Part shown: one piece after another, positions 1 to 7,707 of the stretch
Position numbering within the stretch: the stretch's first letter is position 1
Layout: every line of letters begins with the position of its first letter
Assembly: GCF_021568905.1 (NCBI RefSeq)
Contig: NZ_JAKGSB010000004.1
Location: 124,001 to 188,000 of the forward strand
Length of the DNA: 64,000 nucleotides
From: Zavarzinia marina
GTDB lineage: Bacteria > Pseudomonadota > Alphaproteobacteria > Zavarziniales > Zavarziniaceae
Direction of reading: 5' to 3'
Notes under the pieces: generated by a model
The model's input: only the letters and a program-made list of their open reading frames with translations
Databases searched by the model: none
What the model was told of the DNA's origin: nothing
Made by a program: the position numbers and the translations under genes

Positions 1-326
1 TCGACCATGACGACATAGCCGAGCCCGCCTGCGAGCGAAAACGCTCCATCCGCCGACATCGATCCCAGGTAGAACGACGAGCCCGCCGCCGTCAGCCTGT
101 AGACTTTGACCCCGGAAATGACGATGAGGTCCGCGCCCAGCCAGGCGATGCCGCGAATGGGCCCATCGCCCATCTCGGCGAACTCGACGGTGCCGGGCGC
201 GGAGCGCAGGATGAAGGGCACGCGCGCATCCTCCGGCTGAATCTCGGCGAACAGATTGACGCACCGCTGCGCCGAGGCCGGCAGGCTGTCCAGCGTGTAG
301 GAATGGCGCGCGAAGGGGATCTTCAT
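1..326 (-). CDS. P22 gp10-like packaged-DNA stabilization protein (partial)
   Basis: The 5' part of a leftward gene; the frame stays open to the window edge and the stop lies outside. About 108 N-terminal residues are visible, starting MKIPFARHSYTL. The early pattern (SLPASAQRCVNLF, a proline/acidic stretch, APGTVEF, GPIRGI, VYRL) fits the family of P22 tail accessory factor gp10, which plugs the portal after DNA packaging. Its position directly after a gp4-like gene, as in P22, supports this. The ATG overlaps the end of that gene by 4 bases (ATGA), so translation is probably coupled. The assignment rests on family pattern and gene order. Confidence 0.65.
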   Translation of the reverse strand, partial: MKIPFARHSYTLDSLPASAQRCVNLFAEIQPEDARVPFILRSAPGTVEFAEMGDGPIRGIAWLGADLIVISGVKVYRLTAAGSSFYLGSMSADGAFSLAGGLGYVVMV

Positions 327-1018
327 CGCAGAAACCGCTGATCCGGAACCACCCGAAGCGGGGCGTCTTCCTCGTCCCAGCCACGGGCGCGGCCATAGAA
401 CCCGAGCGCCATCGTCTTGAGATCCGTTGACACGATCTGACCGAATTTCGGCGCGATGCGCACCGCCAGATTGTAGGTCAGCGTTTCCAGCCATTCCTCG
501 GGCACGTCGGCTTCATCCGCCTGCTGGCTGTTGACCTCGAAGCGCCGGGCATAGGTGAACGAGATGGGTCGCGTGTCCGCCGGCGCCGGCCAGACGTACA
601 GCCTCCCGCTGTCGCGCTGCGCGTCGAAATAATATGTGGTTGGAACCCCCATCGTTGCCTTGTTGGGAAGCGCGAAATAGCTCTCGCGCGACAGGCGTTC
701 CATCGGTATCTCGTTGGTCGGCGACAGGGCGTATCGGGCCCCCAGGATTCGCAGGGGCTTGTAGGATTTCGCCCCGCCCGCGCCGAACAGATAGGACGCC
801 TGCCCGGCCACCAAGGCGAGGCTGTCCTCCGTCTTCGTCCAGAGATAGACGCCGTCCCCCTCCCATCCCTTGATCATCAGATTCAGGGAGCGGAGGCAGG
901 TCTGATAGTCGTGAGCCGGCGGATCCTCTCCGGCGGCGATGACGCCGATCAACTCCATCGCCTCCTGGATGATCACCGTGGTGTTGACCTGGTAATCGGT
1001 CGCGCCGGATGTTGCCAT
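323..1018 (-). CDS. P22 gp4-like head-tail connector (tail accessory factor)
   Basis: 231 residues. The N-terminal half is helical (IIQEAMELIGVIAAGE, CLRSLNLMIKGWEGDGVYLWT), followed by a segment with many aromatics (SYFALPNKATMGVPTTYYF, LYVWPAP) and a helical C-terminal part (EEWLETLTYNLAVRIAPKFG). This is the layout of the gp4-type adaptor that binds under the portal ring of P22-like podoviruses and starts tail assembly. It sits between small virion genes and a gp10-like gene, the expected order. It is coupled to the downstream gene by an ATGA overlap. Family assignment is by pattern; the neighbourhood makes a structural role secure. Confidence 0.7.
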   Translation of the reverse strand: MATSGATDYQVNTTVIIQEAMELIGVIAAGEDPPAHDYQTCLRSLNLMIKGWEGDGVYLWTKTEDSLALVAGQASYLFGAGGAKSYKPLRILGARYALSPTNEIPMERLSRESYFALPNKATMGVPTTYYFDAQRDSGRLYVWPAPADTRPISFTYARRFEVNSQQADEADVPEEWLETLTYNLAVRIAPKFGQIVSTDLKTMALGFYGRARGWDEEDAPLRVVPDQRFLR

Positions 1019-1263
1019 TACAGGTTCTCCGGGGTCACATCGCCGGGGGACAGAAAGACGTCCTCCTGTCGCGGCCGGGCGTCTCGGACGGCCTGATCAT
1101 CCGCGCGGCCCCGCACGAAATCCTGCGGATGCCTGGGCTCCCAGACCTTGTTCCAGACGCGGAGACCATTCCATTCCTTCCGGGTCTCCGATGCGCGCAC
1201 CTTGAACCCTGTGCGATCGCAGATGACCCAGTGGTCTCCGGGGATATAGGTCTCGTCAGCCAT
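1018..1263 (-). CDS. Small conserved phage virion protein
   Basis: 81 residues with a motif-rich middle (GDHWVICDRTGFKV, RKEWNGLRV, WEPRHPQDFV). Similar short proteins are widespread in head-tail clusters of proteobacterial phages, where they are annotated only as structural or hypothetical. Two cysteines would be available but no clear zinc ribbon is present. The start overlaps the stop of the upstream 127-aa gene (ATGGCTGA, 8 bases), and its own stop meets the ATG of the gp4-like gene, so it belongs to the continuous late operon. Exact role unknown; a minor virion or head-completion protein is likely. Confidence 0.6.
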   Translation of the reverse strand: MADETYIPGDHWVICDRTGFKVRASETRKEWNGLRVWNKVWEPRHPQDFVRGRADDQAVRDARPRQEDVFLSPGDVTPENL

Positions 1264-1639
1264 AGTGCTTCGTCAGCCACAGGACGATGGTGTAACTGTC
1301 GCCGGCCGATGCGCCGGTGGTGGTCAGCAGAATATCGCCGGTCTTGCCGGCACCGGCATTGTTGGAGATACCGCCGAAGGTCTCGAAGCCGGCCTCACCG
1401 TCGCCGGCGAGATCCATCAGCCGGACGTCGGCCGTGGCATCCCACAGCAGGGTCGCGACCATACCCTGCACGCAGTAGAAGACCCTGGCCAGATGAACCT
1501 CGGAGGGGGCGCCCGAAAGAGCCGAGACATCGACTTTCGTGACCGCCGCCTCGCCGGTGCCGTCCGACAAGTTCGTGAGCTTCACGACGGCGTGCCGGGG
1601 GCCGTCCTGGATGATCTGCGTCGTTACGGCGTCGGCCAT
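1256..1639 (-). CDS. Phage structural protein, conserved small beta-rich type
   Basis: 127 residues, predicted beta-rich from alternating hydrophobic residues (HAVVKLTNLSDGTGE, VTKVDVSAL, TLLWDATADVRLMDL, GDSYTIVLWLTKHYG). This arrangement recurs in phage head gene clusters next to capsid genes. No catalytic motif is visible. It lies in the same leftward operon as the capsid protein and ends inside the start of the next gene. A virion surface or tail-completion role is inferred from position only. Confidence 0.55.
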   Translation of the reverse strand: MADAVTTQIIQDGPRHAVVKLTNLSDGTGEAAVTKVDVSALSGAPSEVHLARVFYCVQGMVATLLWDATADVRLMDLAGDGEAGFETFGGISNNAGAGKTGDILLTTTGASAGDSYTIVLWLTKHYG

Positions 1640-1643
1640 GGCA

Positions 1644-2339
1644 TCACCGCGCCTTCGCCGCGAAGATGTAGTCGACCGTCATCGTCTTCGCCGCCGCCTC
1701 ACCGTTCTGGATGCCGAAGGTGATGGTCACATCCTCGTCGTCCGGCACGTTGTCCGCGACGATCGAGCCGGCCTCGACGTCGTCAACGAAATAGGTAATC
1801 GTCGCCTTTCCGTCGTACCAGAACGCCAGCGTGATGAAGGTGTTGTCCGCCAGCGTCGCGATAGCCGCCGCCGTTGTGGCGGTCGAGTCCTTCACCGCCG
1901 ACAGGCCGATCGTGGCCACCCCGTCCGCCTTGAGAAAGAACACGCCGTCGGATGCGTCCAGGGGCGTGGTATCGGTGATCGCCAGCCCCATGATCACGTC
2001 GGACTGCGTGGCGTCCGACACCTTGAAGCGCGCCCGGAAGATCACGGGTTTCCCGGCGGCGAAGCGGAAGGATTCGCCGACCTTCTGGAAGAAGTCCGCA
2101 TCGTCGTCGGCCGCGTCGTTCGTGATCAGCAGCAGCCCGCCGTCACCGTCGGCGAGGGCTTCGCTGGCGCTGCCGGCGCCGTCTTCGGTCGTGGTGATTG
2201 TCCAGTCGGCGGCCGAGAACGTGTCGAAATCGTTGAAGTAGACATGCCACTTCGCCGGGTCGGGCAGGCCGAAATACGCGAGCGGATGGGACGGCGCGAC
2301 ATTGGTCACACCGCCCGGGAAACGGGTGGGGGCAGCCAT
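1644..2339 (-). CDS. Phage structural protein, jelly-roll/lectin-like
   Basis: 231 residues, rich in beta strands and aspartate, without catalytic motifs. Characteristic segments are FGLPDPAKWHVYFNDFD, IFRARFKVSDATQSDVIMGL, DTTPLDASDGVFFLKADG and FGIQNGEAAAKTMTVDYI. The combination resembles a concanavalin-like virion protein common in podovirus and siphovirus genomes, usually near the major capsid gene. A stretch of about 88 bases without a gene separates it from the capsid gene. The fold is inferred from strand pattern, so the lectin-like label is tentative. Confidence 0.6.
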   Translation of the reverse strand: MAAPTRFPGGVTNVAPSHPLAYFGLPDPAKWHVYFNDFDTFSAADWTITTTEDGAGSASEALADGDGGLLLITNDAADDDADFFQKVGESFRFAAGKPVIFRARFKVSDATQSDVIMGLAITDTTPLDASDGVFFLKADGVATIGLSAVKDSTATTAAAIATLADNTFITLAFWYDGKATITYFVDDVEAGSIVADNVPDDEDVTITFGIQNGEAAAKTMTVDYIFAAKAR

Positions 2340-2427
2340 TGCGAAATCTCCTGATGGCGTTGTCGATCAACGCGCCGGATGGCGCGCCACAGGGGAGCGG
2401 AGGCGGCCGGAACCGCCTCCGTTACGA

Positions 2428-3339
2428 TCAGGCGCCGGCGGAGCCGTAGAGCGCGCGCGGATCGGTCCAGCCGAATGAATACCGCTCGTAGCACATCGCC
2501 TTGGCGTTCTTCGTGTCGAAATCGTTGTCCTGATCGAAGGTGATCGGATCGCGATTGTAGTGGATCATCCCGCGCGGCGCGTTGGTGCGCATGAACCACG
2601 CATCCTGATCGGTGAAGTAGTGGTTCACCTTCACCCCGCCGGGCAGGGCGTTCGTCGCCTTCAGCACGTTCACGGCGTTGTTGGCCGTGTCGTTCTGGAG
2701 GGTCGACTTGAGGATGCGATTGGCGTTGAACCACTCCTGCCGGGACGTGTGCAGCGACTTCGCCATCAGCGAAATCTTGAGCCCCCGATCGTTGGTCGCC
2801 CCCATGATCTGGATGATCATGTCCTCCAGCGCGGTTTCCGAGAGATCCGCCGCGACGGGAAGGATGTTCGACCAGTTGCCCGCCAGGGACGGGTGGGAGG
2901 CGCTCAGCAGCGACACCCCATCGCCGCCAATGTAGGAGCCGCTGAACGCCCGGTTGTAGACGTTCGCCGCGACATTCTCCTTGGTCTGGCGCATGGAGAA
3001 CGCCAGCGCCTGAGAGCGGCGACGGGAAACGACCTCGTAGAGGTTGTCCCGCAGCTCCTCGTAGGCGACAATGTAGCCGAGGGCATAGGCGACATGGGTG
3101 TAACGGGACGTGAAGCCCTGCGTCTCGCTGTCGTACTGAGCCCCCGCGCCCTGGGCCTTGACCGGCGCCAGGCCGAAGCCGGTCACCTGCACATCTTCCT
3201 CGTACGCCTTGTCCGAGGTGTCCGTCTCGAAGAGATCGGAGTATTCCTCCTGATGCTCCTGATACTGACGCCCCCACCAGGCCTTGATGCCGGGCCAGAG
3301 CGCCTTCGGGTGGTTGCCCGTCGTGATGATACCAGTCAT
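2428..3339 (-). CDS. Major capsid protein
   Basis: 303 residues. It lies downstream of a scaffold gene and a decoration-type protein, the standard place for the main head subunit. Recognisable parts are the N-terminal ALWPGIKAWWGRQY, the central AYALGYIVAYEELRDNLYEVV helix region, RSQALAFSMRQTKENVAANV, and the C-terminal HYNRDPITFDQDNDFDTKNA. An HK97-like fold is assumed from family knowledge and cannot be proved here. The ATG at 3339 is the only good start. No N-terminal prohead protease site is evident, which suits a scaffold-dependent P22-like assembly route. Confidence 0.75.
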   Translation of the reverse strand: MTGIITTGNHPKALWPGIKAWWGRQYQEHQEEYSDLFETDTSDKAYEEDVQVTGFGLAPVKAQGAGAQYDSETQGFTSRYTHVAYALGYIVAYEELRDNLYEVVSRRRSQALAFSMRQTKENVAANVYNRAFSGSYIGGDGVSLLSASHPSLAGNWSNILPVAADLSETALEDMIIQIMGATNDRGLKISLMAKSLHTSRQEWFNANRILKSTLQNDTANNAVNVLKATNALPGGVKVNHYFTDQDAWFMRTNAPRGMIHYNRDPITFDQDNDFDTKNAKAMCYERYSFGWTDPRALYGSAGA

Positions 3340-3351
3340 GGCAGGTCTCCC

Positions 3352-3933
3352 TTACGCCCCGGCCGAGCCGTCGACGTAGAAGTGGTTGTTCAGGCGGACC
3401 AGCCATTTGGCATAATCGCCGATGGCGTTGTCGGGCGTGTTCGCCAGACCGAAGACGACGACGTCCTCGGTTCCGTCGCCCGACGCGGTCGCGGTGTTGC
3501 TGTCGATCTGAATCGACGACAGGCCGGTGGTGGCCGACCCGGACGTGAAGCCGGTCAGATCCGCGGAGTTGCCGACCGCCGTCACCGCGAGGGCGCCACC
3601 GACGGAATCCTCCTGGACCTTGAACAGGAGGTTCGGATCGTCCGCGACCCACACATACCGTTCGGTCGACGCCGCGCGATGGATCGTGCTGTCACGGGTG
3701 ACCGGCTCCACGGCGACGACGACGCCGACGACGGGATTGCCGGTCGCCACATTCCCGGTCACGGACATGACGCCATTCGCGTCCGCCGTCCCGCCCGGCT
3801 TGACGAGCCCGCCGACGTAGATGGCGGTGCCATCACCCGACGGGACATAGTAGCGGTTGCACGCCCCATTATAGGGCGCGCCGCTCAGGTACCGCACCGG
3901 CGACAGGCCGGTCGGCGCATTGGCGTTCGCCAT
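3352..3933 (-). CDS. Capsid decoration / head stabilisation protein
   Basis: 193 residues, glycine/threonine/valine rich and beta-dominated. N-terminal NAPTGLSPVRYLSGAPYNGACNRYYVPSGDG and internal YVWVADDPNLLFKVQEDSVGGALA are typical of small phage proteins encoded immediately before the capsid gene. It ends with DNAIGDYAKWLVRLNNHFY. Such proteins are usually thought to coat or stabilise the head. The gene is 12 bases upstream of the capsid gene in the same direction, so both are probably made from one message. Function is inferred from position and composition. Confidence 0.6.
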   Translation of the reverse strand: MANANAPTGLSPVRYLSGAPYNGACNRYYVPSGDGTAIYVGGLVKPGGTADANGVMSVTGNVATGNPVVGVVVAVEPVTRDSTIHRAASTERYVWVADDPNLLFKVQEDSVGGALAVTAVGNSADLTGFTSGSATTGLSSIQIDSNTATASGDGTEDVVVFGLANTPDNAIGDYAKWLVRLNNHFYVDGSAGA

Positions 3934-3957
3934 GGTTCAGTTCTCCGAAATGGGGCG

Positions 3958-4413
3958 TCACCGACCGCCACGGGGGTCGTATCTGATGCCCTGCGAGGGG
4001 ATATAGCGGCCGTCGACACCGGGTGATCCGGCGACGCTGCCGCCCTTGATTGCCTCGTCGACCTTGTCGACTTCGCGCTGTTTCAGCGCCTGGTCTTCCT
4101 CGTAGAACTCGCGCGGCGTCTCCATCAGGTACGCGCGCATGGGCGTCCCGTCCTCTCGTGTTCCGACCACCTGCGACTGCCTGCTGCCGGTGTCGGTCGA
4201 GATCGCGTTCGCTTCGCCCACGAAACTGTATCCGGCGGCCTGTGCCTGTTCCAGGCGGCCGGAGGTATCGTTCACCCAGCGACGGACAAACCCGCCGCGT
4301 TGGTCAGCGCCGAGCTTGGATCGCGGCGCGCCAAGCGGGATCCGCTCCCGGCGCGCGTCCTGATCCTTCCGGGGACGGCCGGGGCCACGGCGGGTTTCCT
4401 CGTTTTCACTCAT
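3958..4413 (-). CDS. Conserved phage virion-associated protein
   Basis: 151 residues, charged, low in hydrophobics. It starts with a basic segment (RRGPGRPRKDQDARRERIP) that looks like an AT-hook or disordered nucleic-acid-contacting tail, followed by GFVRRWVNDTSGRLEQA, VGTREDGTPMRAYLMETPREFYEED and a C-terminal YIPSQGIRY. Related small proteins occur between scaffold and capsid genes in many phages. The ATG overlaps the scaffold stop by 8 bases. Its role is unknown; an internal head or assembly protein is plausible. Confidence 0.55.
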   Translation of the reverse strand: MSENEETRRGPGRPRKDQDARRERIPLGAPRSKLGADQRGGFVRRWVNDTSGRLEQAQAAGYSFVGEANAISTDTGSRQSQVVGTREDGTPMRAYLMETPREFYEEDQALKQREVDKVDEAIKGGSVAGSPGVDGRYIPSQGIRYDPRGGR

Positions 4414-5215
4414 TGGCGAAATACTCCTTGGCGTATTCGTCGGCCGACTTGAACAGCCCTTGTTTCACGAAGCGGTCGGCCGCCGCCTTGGCATCGGCCG
4501 GCAGATCCGCGTAACCCTTGCCGCGCCGCGATCGCCCGGCCGACACGCCCTCCACCGCCGCTGTTCGGCGCGGCGCCGAGGGCTCGTCGCCATCCTCGGG
4601 AGGGCTGTCGAATTTCTCCGGAAATCGCTTCCGAACCTCCTTCGTCACTCGATCCAGACGGGCGCGATCGACCGTATTGGGATCGCGCCCCATCTTGAGT
4701 GAAATCTCGGTGTAGACGCCTGACGCATAGGCGTGCATCGTGCGATCGTCGGTGAACCATTCGTTCTCGCCCATCCAGTCGCTGAGCGCGGGATCGACGT
4801 CCGGCCGCTGTGGGGCCGTCCTCTCCTGCATCGCGCGGCGCAGATCCTCGGCCTCCTTGTCGGCGGCCTTGAATCCGGCGAGATCGCCCTCGGAGACCGC
4901 CTTTTCCTGCCGTGCCTTGATGTCGGCGATCGCGCGCTCGTAACCCCGCCGCTCCTGCTCGCCCATGGTGGCTTCGAGCTTGACGAGATGCTTCTGCAGC
5001 TTCCCGATCTGCTCCTCGTAGCGTCGCATCTGCGCCCTGGCGATCGGCAATTCGTTGTCGGCGCGCTCCACGAATGATCCGGCGTCGATCCATTTTTCGG
5101 GATCCCCGCGAAACTCCTCCTTGGGCGTCCAGCCCATGCGGCGTGCACGCTGCTCGACGTCCGGCTGCTGCTCCCCGGGGATGGGCGTCCCGACGCCCTC
5201 GGTCTGATCGGTCAT
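4406..5215 (-). CDS. Phage scaffolding protein
   Basis: 269 residues from ATG 5215, placed after the portal and before the capsid genes. The protein is highly charged, with a long predicted coiled coil around residues 50-130 (IARAQMRRYEEQIGKLQKHL, GYERAIADIKARQEKA, FKAADKEAEDLRRAM) and a basic/acidic C-terminal tail (RSRRGKGYADL, EYAKEYFANE). These are features of internal scaffolds that direct head assembly and then leave. An upstream in-frame extension to 5311 runs through a terminator-like hairpin, so the internal ATG was chosen. Confidence 0.7.
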   Translation of the reverse strand: MTDQTEGVGTPIPGEQQPDVEQRARRMGWTPKEEFRGDPEKWIDAGSFVERADNELPIARAQMRRYEEQIGKLQKHLVKLEATMGEQERRGYERAIADIKARQEKAVSEGDLAGFKAADKEAEDLRRAMQERTAPQRPDVDPALSDWMGENEWFTDDRTMHAYASGVYTEISLKMGRDPNTVDRARLDRVTKEVRKRFPEKFDSPPEDGDEPSAPRRTAAVEGVSAGRSRRGKGYADLPADAKAAADRFVKQGLFKSADEYAKEYFANE

Positions 5216-5227
5216 GGTTTCCTCATG

Positions 5228-5249
5228 AAAAAAGCCGCCCTGGGGCGGC
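5228..5249 (-). terminator. Intrinsic-type terminator between groES-like and scaffold genes
   Basis: Read leftward, GCCGCCC pairs with GGGCGGC around a 2-base loop (5234-5249) and is followed by six T residues (5228-5233). It lies after the GroES-like gene and immediately before the scaffold ATG, so it interrupts the late operon. Confidence 0.7.
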
Positions 5250-5273
5250 CTGCTGGCTGGTGAAGCGGCTGCG

Positions 5274-5582
5274 TCAGCCGATGATGGCGACGACATCCTT
5301 GTCGTTCGCAATCGCGTAGGTTTCGCGCTGGTCGATCGGCGGCCTGTCGCCGGCGTATTTCGCGATCAGCACGCGGTCTCCAACCGACGGAATGGGTTCG
5401 TTCCAGTCCGCAAATGCATTACCGCCCACGGCGACGAGCGTTCCGGCGATCTGCGCCATCTGCTGCCGTTCTTTGGTGTCATCCGGGACGATGATCCCGC
5501 CGCGCGTCTTCTCCTCGATCGGATCGAGCTTCACGAGCACGCGATACTCGGTTGGAATGATCTTGCTCGGGTCGATTTTCAT
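5274..5582 (-). CDS. Phage-encoded GroES-like co-chaperonin
   Basis: 102 residues covering a full Cpn10 domain. The N-terminal strand PTEYRVLVKLDPIEEKTRGGIIVPD, with a mobile loop at about residues 25-38, is followed by GTLVAVGGNAF, the GDRVLIAKYAG strand and a C-terminal DVVAIIG. Host GroES is about 95 residues, so the length fits. Phage GroES homologues (T4 gp31 type) replace or modify host GroES so that GroEL can fold the capsid protein. The gene lies between portal and scaffold, consistent with a head-assembly chaperone. ATG overlaps the previous stop (ATGA). Confidence 0.8.
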   Translation of the reverse strand: MKIDPSKIIPTEYRVLVKLDPIEEKTRGGIIVPDDTKERQQMAQIAGTLVAVGGNAFADWNEPIPSVGDRVLIAKYAGDRPPIDQRETYAIANDKDVVAIIG

Positions 5583-5812
5583 TCGTTCCTCTCTCGCTCG
5601 TAGAAATCCTCGACGTCCTCGAACGTAATGCCGGCGATCTCGCTATACGCCTGACATCGGCCCTGGCATCGGGCCTGCTGGTCCGAATCCGGCGGGAGAT
5701 GGCCCTGCGCCCATTTCTCCATCAGCCGGCGGCGCCGGTGCCTGAAGAACCGCAGCACCTCCTGCGTCTCTTCCTGCTTCAGCCACAGCGCCATTCGGTC
5801 CCGTTCGATCAT
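5579..5812 (-). CDS. Small charged phage protein overlapping portal 3' end
   Basis: 77 residues, helical and strongly charged (QEETQEVLRFFRHRRRRLMEKWAQGHL, ITFEDVEDFYERERNE). It occupies a different frame from the portal gene, and its first 170 bases overlap the portal coding end. Small proteins with an EETREFL...EEWASG-like pattern often follow portal genes in phages, so I take it as real. A shorter start at Met 5794 or 5722 is possible. Its stop is coupled by ATGA to the GroES-like gene. Function unknown. Confidence 0.55.
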   Translation of the reverse strand: MIERDRMALWLKQEETQEVLRFFRHRRRRLMEKWAQGHLPPDSDQQARCQGRCQAYSEIAGITFEDVEDFYERERNE

Positions 5813-7706
5813 CGCTTGCTCCCTCGGCGGCCCGCGTCAGCGCCTCCAGCTGCGCCATGTACACATCGATCTGTGATCCGACCTCCGTCGCCTCCGCGTC
5901 GGCGAGCGCCTTGACCGCCTGGGCTCGCATGAGCGCGATTTTCGCCATGGCCTCGATGGCCTCGATCTGCACGCGCTTGGCGTCGCTTTCAGCCCTGACG
6001 AGGTCGGGCGGCGGCGGCATCGGGCCCGGTGGCTTGAGCAATTTCTCGGCGTCCTCGATCGAGGCGGCAGCGAGGACACGCTTGCGGATTTCCACCTGAT
6101 CGATCAGCGGATCGCCGGAAAATTGCATCAGGAACTGCGCCCGGCCAAGGCGCTGCATGTCGGTGACGATCGTCGGGTCGCTGACCGGCACCACATCGCA
6201 ATCGCCGCCCCGATAATCGGCCTGCGGGTCGGCCGGCTCGTCCAGAACGTTGGCATATGCCTGTGGCGAGACATACAGGCGATTGATCCGGTACAGCTTC
6301 GCGAATTCTTGCTTCAGCGAGCGGTGGATGCGCTTGTAAATCGCCGTGAAGACCTTCATGCCCTGCTCGATCAGGGCCAGCGTCGTCGTCGCCGGCACAT
6401 TCGACTGCTGCTGCTCGCCCGTCAGCACGTCCTTGACCGACGCGATGTCCTTCCCGGCCTCGATCAGCATCCCCAGGAGTTGAAACAGAACCGGCGACGG
6501 CCCTTTATGCGGCCACGGCACGATATTGTCCTTGAGCGCCGATCCATCGCTCTCGACGGGCAGCCAGACGCCCGGAGCGGTGGACGAGTCGCGTTCCTTG
6601 ATGCGAAGCCCCTTGCCGATCATGCCGCCACCGGCATTGTCCAGTGTGCCCGCATCGAGAAGCATGTTGATGACCGCGTTGGATGTCTCGTTGATCGGAT
6701 CAAGCAGAAGCCCGAGGCCGACGTCGTAGAACCCTCCGTCCGGGGACGGGATGAACCCGTATTTCGTGAAATACTGCACTGGCGCTATGGCGATCACCCG
6801 GCCGTCCCGCCCCATCGTGACGCCCTCGCGATCGAAGCGCGGCGCGATCCGAACGACGGTCGTGGACTCTTCGTGGATCGTGACGATATAGGGCTCGCTG
6901 TAGCCGTCATCGTCCAGGTCGAGACGGCAGTGCTGCTCGATGAAGGTCATCGGCGCGTCGTCGTCGTCGCCGTCCTGCGGCTTGGCAAGGGCCACATCCC
7001 GGTAAATGCCGCGACGCTGCCGCTCGACCACCTCATTGGGATAGAGCCTGATCACCTGCGAGATGCGCGGCACCGAATCCAGGCTCTTCGCCTTGTAGTT
7101 GACCACGAGGTCCTCCGGCGGGACCATCATGGACATCGGCCTCCCCTCCACGGGGTCGAACCAGGTTTTCCGGAACAGGCAACCCACGATGGGCAGCATC
7201 ACCAGGAGCCGGTCCGTGTCCTCCTCCCACTCGACCATTTCAGTCGTGAGCTGGTAGGACATGTGCTCGGCGATCCGCTGCGCACGCTTGATCTTCTGCC
7301 CATCCCGATCGGCGCCCGTCACCTGCGGCTTGACGACGTCCCGCCCCTGCACGATCGCCGGATATGAGCGGGCGTTGAACTGGATCGCCGCCGTTGTGAG
7401 CATAGGGTATTTGACGTTCGCCGCGCCCGGCCAGGGGAATGATTTCTCCTCCGCGATCTGCATGGCGAGCTTCGTCGCCCGCTCGATGCGCAGCTTCCAA
7501 TCAGCGCGGCTCGCCTCGTCGATGTCATAGCCGCGCTTGACCTCCTGGCCGATGCGCCCCAACTCGCCATCGTCGTCGATCACATCGCAGAGGTTGACCT
7601 GCTCCAAAAGATCGCCGACGGCAAGAGGGCGCGGCTGTTCCGGCGCCTGCTCATAGCCGTCTCCCACCAATACGGGGCCGCCCATGTAGTCGGATGCAAA
7701 GGACAT
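5643..7706 (-). CDS. P22-type portal protein
   Basis: 687 residues, close to the size of P22 gp1. It forms the dodecameric ring through which DNA enters the head. Features include an N-terminal helical region (KLRIERATKLAMQIAEEKSFPWPGA), YPMLTTAAIQFNARSYPAI, the wing region with VPPEDLVVNYKAKSLDSVPR, a long stem/clip segment (FGYDVGLGLLLDP-like, DPINETSNAVINMLLDAG) and a helical C-terminal domain. The tail is alanine/proline/glycine rich and probably flexible. The start is one base after the stop of the Ntn-hydrolase gene. Portal identity is supported by size, position after the terminase and the domain pattern. Confidence 0.8.
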   Translation of the reverse strand: MSFASDYMGGPVLVGDGYEQAPEQPRPLAVGDLLEQVNLCDVIDDDGELGRIGQEVKRGYDIDEASRADWKLRIERATKLAMQIAEEKSFPWPGAANVKYPMLTTAAIQFNARSYPAIVQGRDVVKPQVTGADRDGQKIKRAQRIAEHMSYQLTTEMVEWEEDTDRLLVMLPIVGCLFRKTWFDPVEGRPMSMMVPPEDLVVNYKAKSLDSVPRISQVIRLYPNEVVERQRRGIYRDVALAKPQDGDDDDAPMTFIEQHCRLDLDDDGYSEPYIVTIHEESTTVVRIAPRFDREGVTMGRDGRVIAIAPVQYFTKYGFIPSPDGGFYDVGLGLLLDPINETSNAVINMLLDAGTLDNAGGGMIGKGLRIKERDSSTAPGVWLPVESDGSALKDNIVPWPHKGPSPVLFQLLGMLIEAGKDIASVKDVLTGEQQQSNVPATTTLALIEQGMKVFTAIYKRIHRSLKQEFAKLYRINRLYVSPQAYANVLDEPADPQADYRGGDCDVVPVSDPTIVTDMQRLGRAQFLMQFSGDPLIDQVEIRKRVLAAASIEDAEKLLKPPGPMPPPPDLVRAESDAKRVQIEAIEAMAKIALMRAQAVKALADAEATEVGSQIDVYMAQLEALTRAAEGASDDRTGPNGAVAEAGRDAGGAAVLQAPAPPADGEMGAGPSPAGFGPAGPMPGPMSGV

Positions 7707-7707
7707 C

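Noticed and set aside
2306-3652. 448-residue frame over the capsid genes
   Set aside because: Arginine/glycine-rich composition typical of a shifted frame; the capsid and decoration frames explain the DNA.
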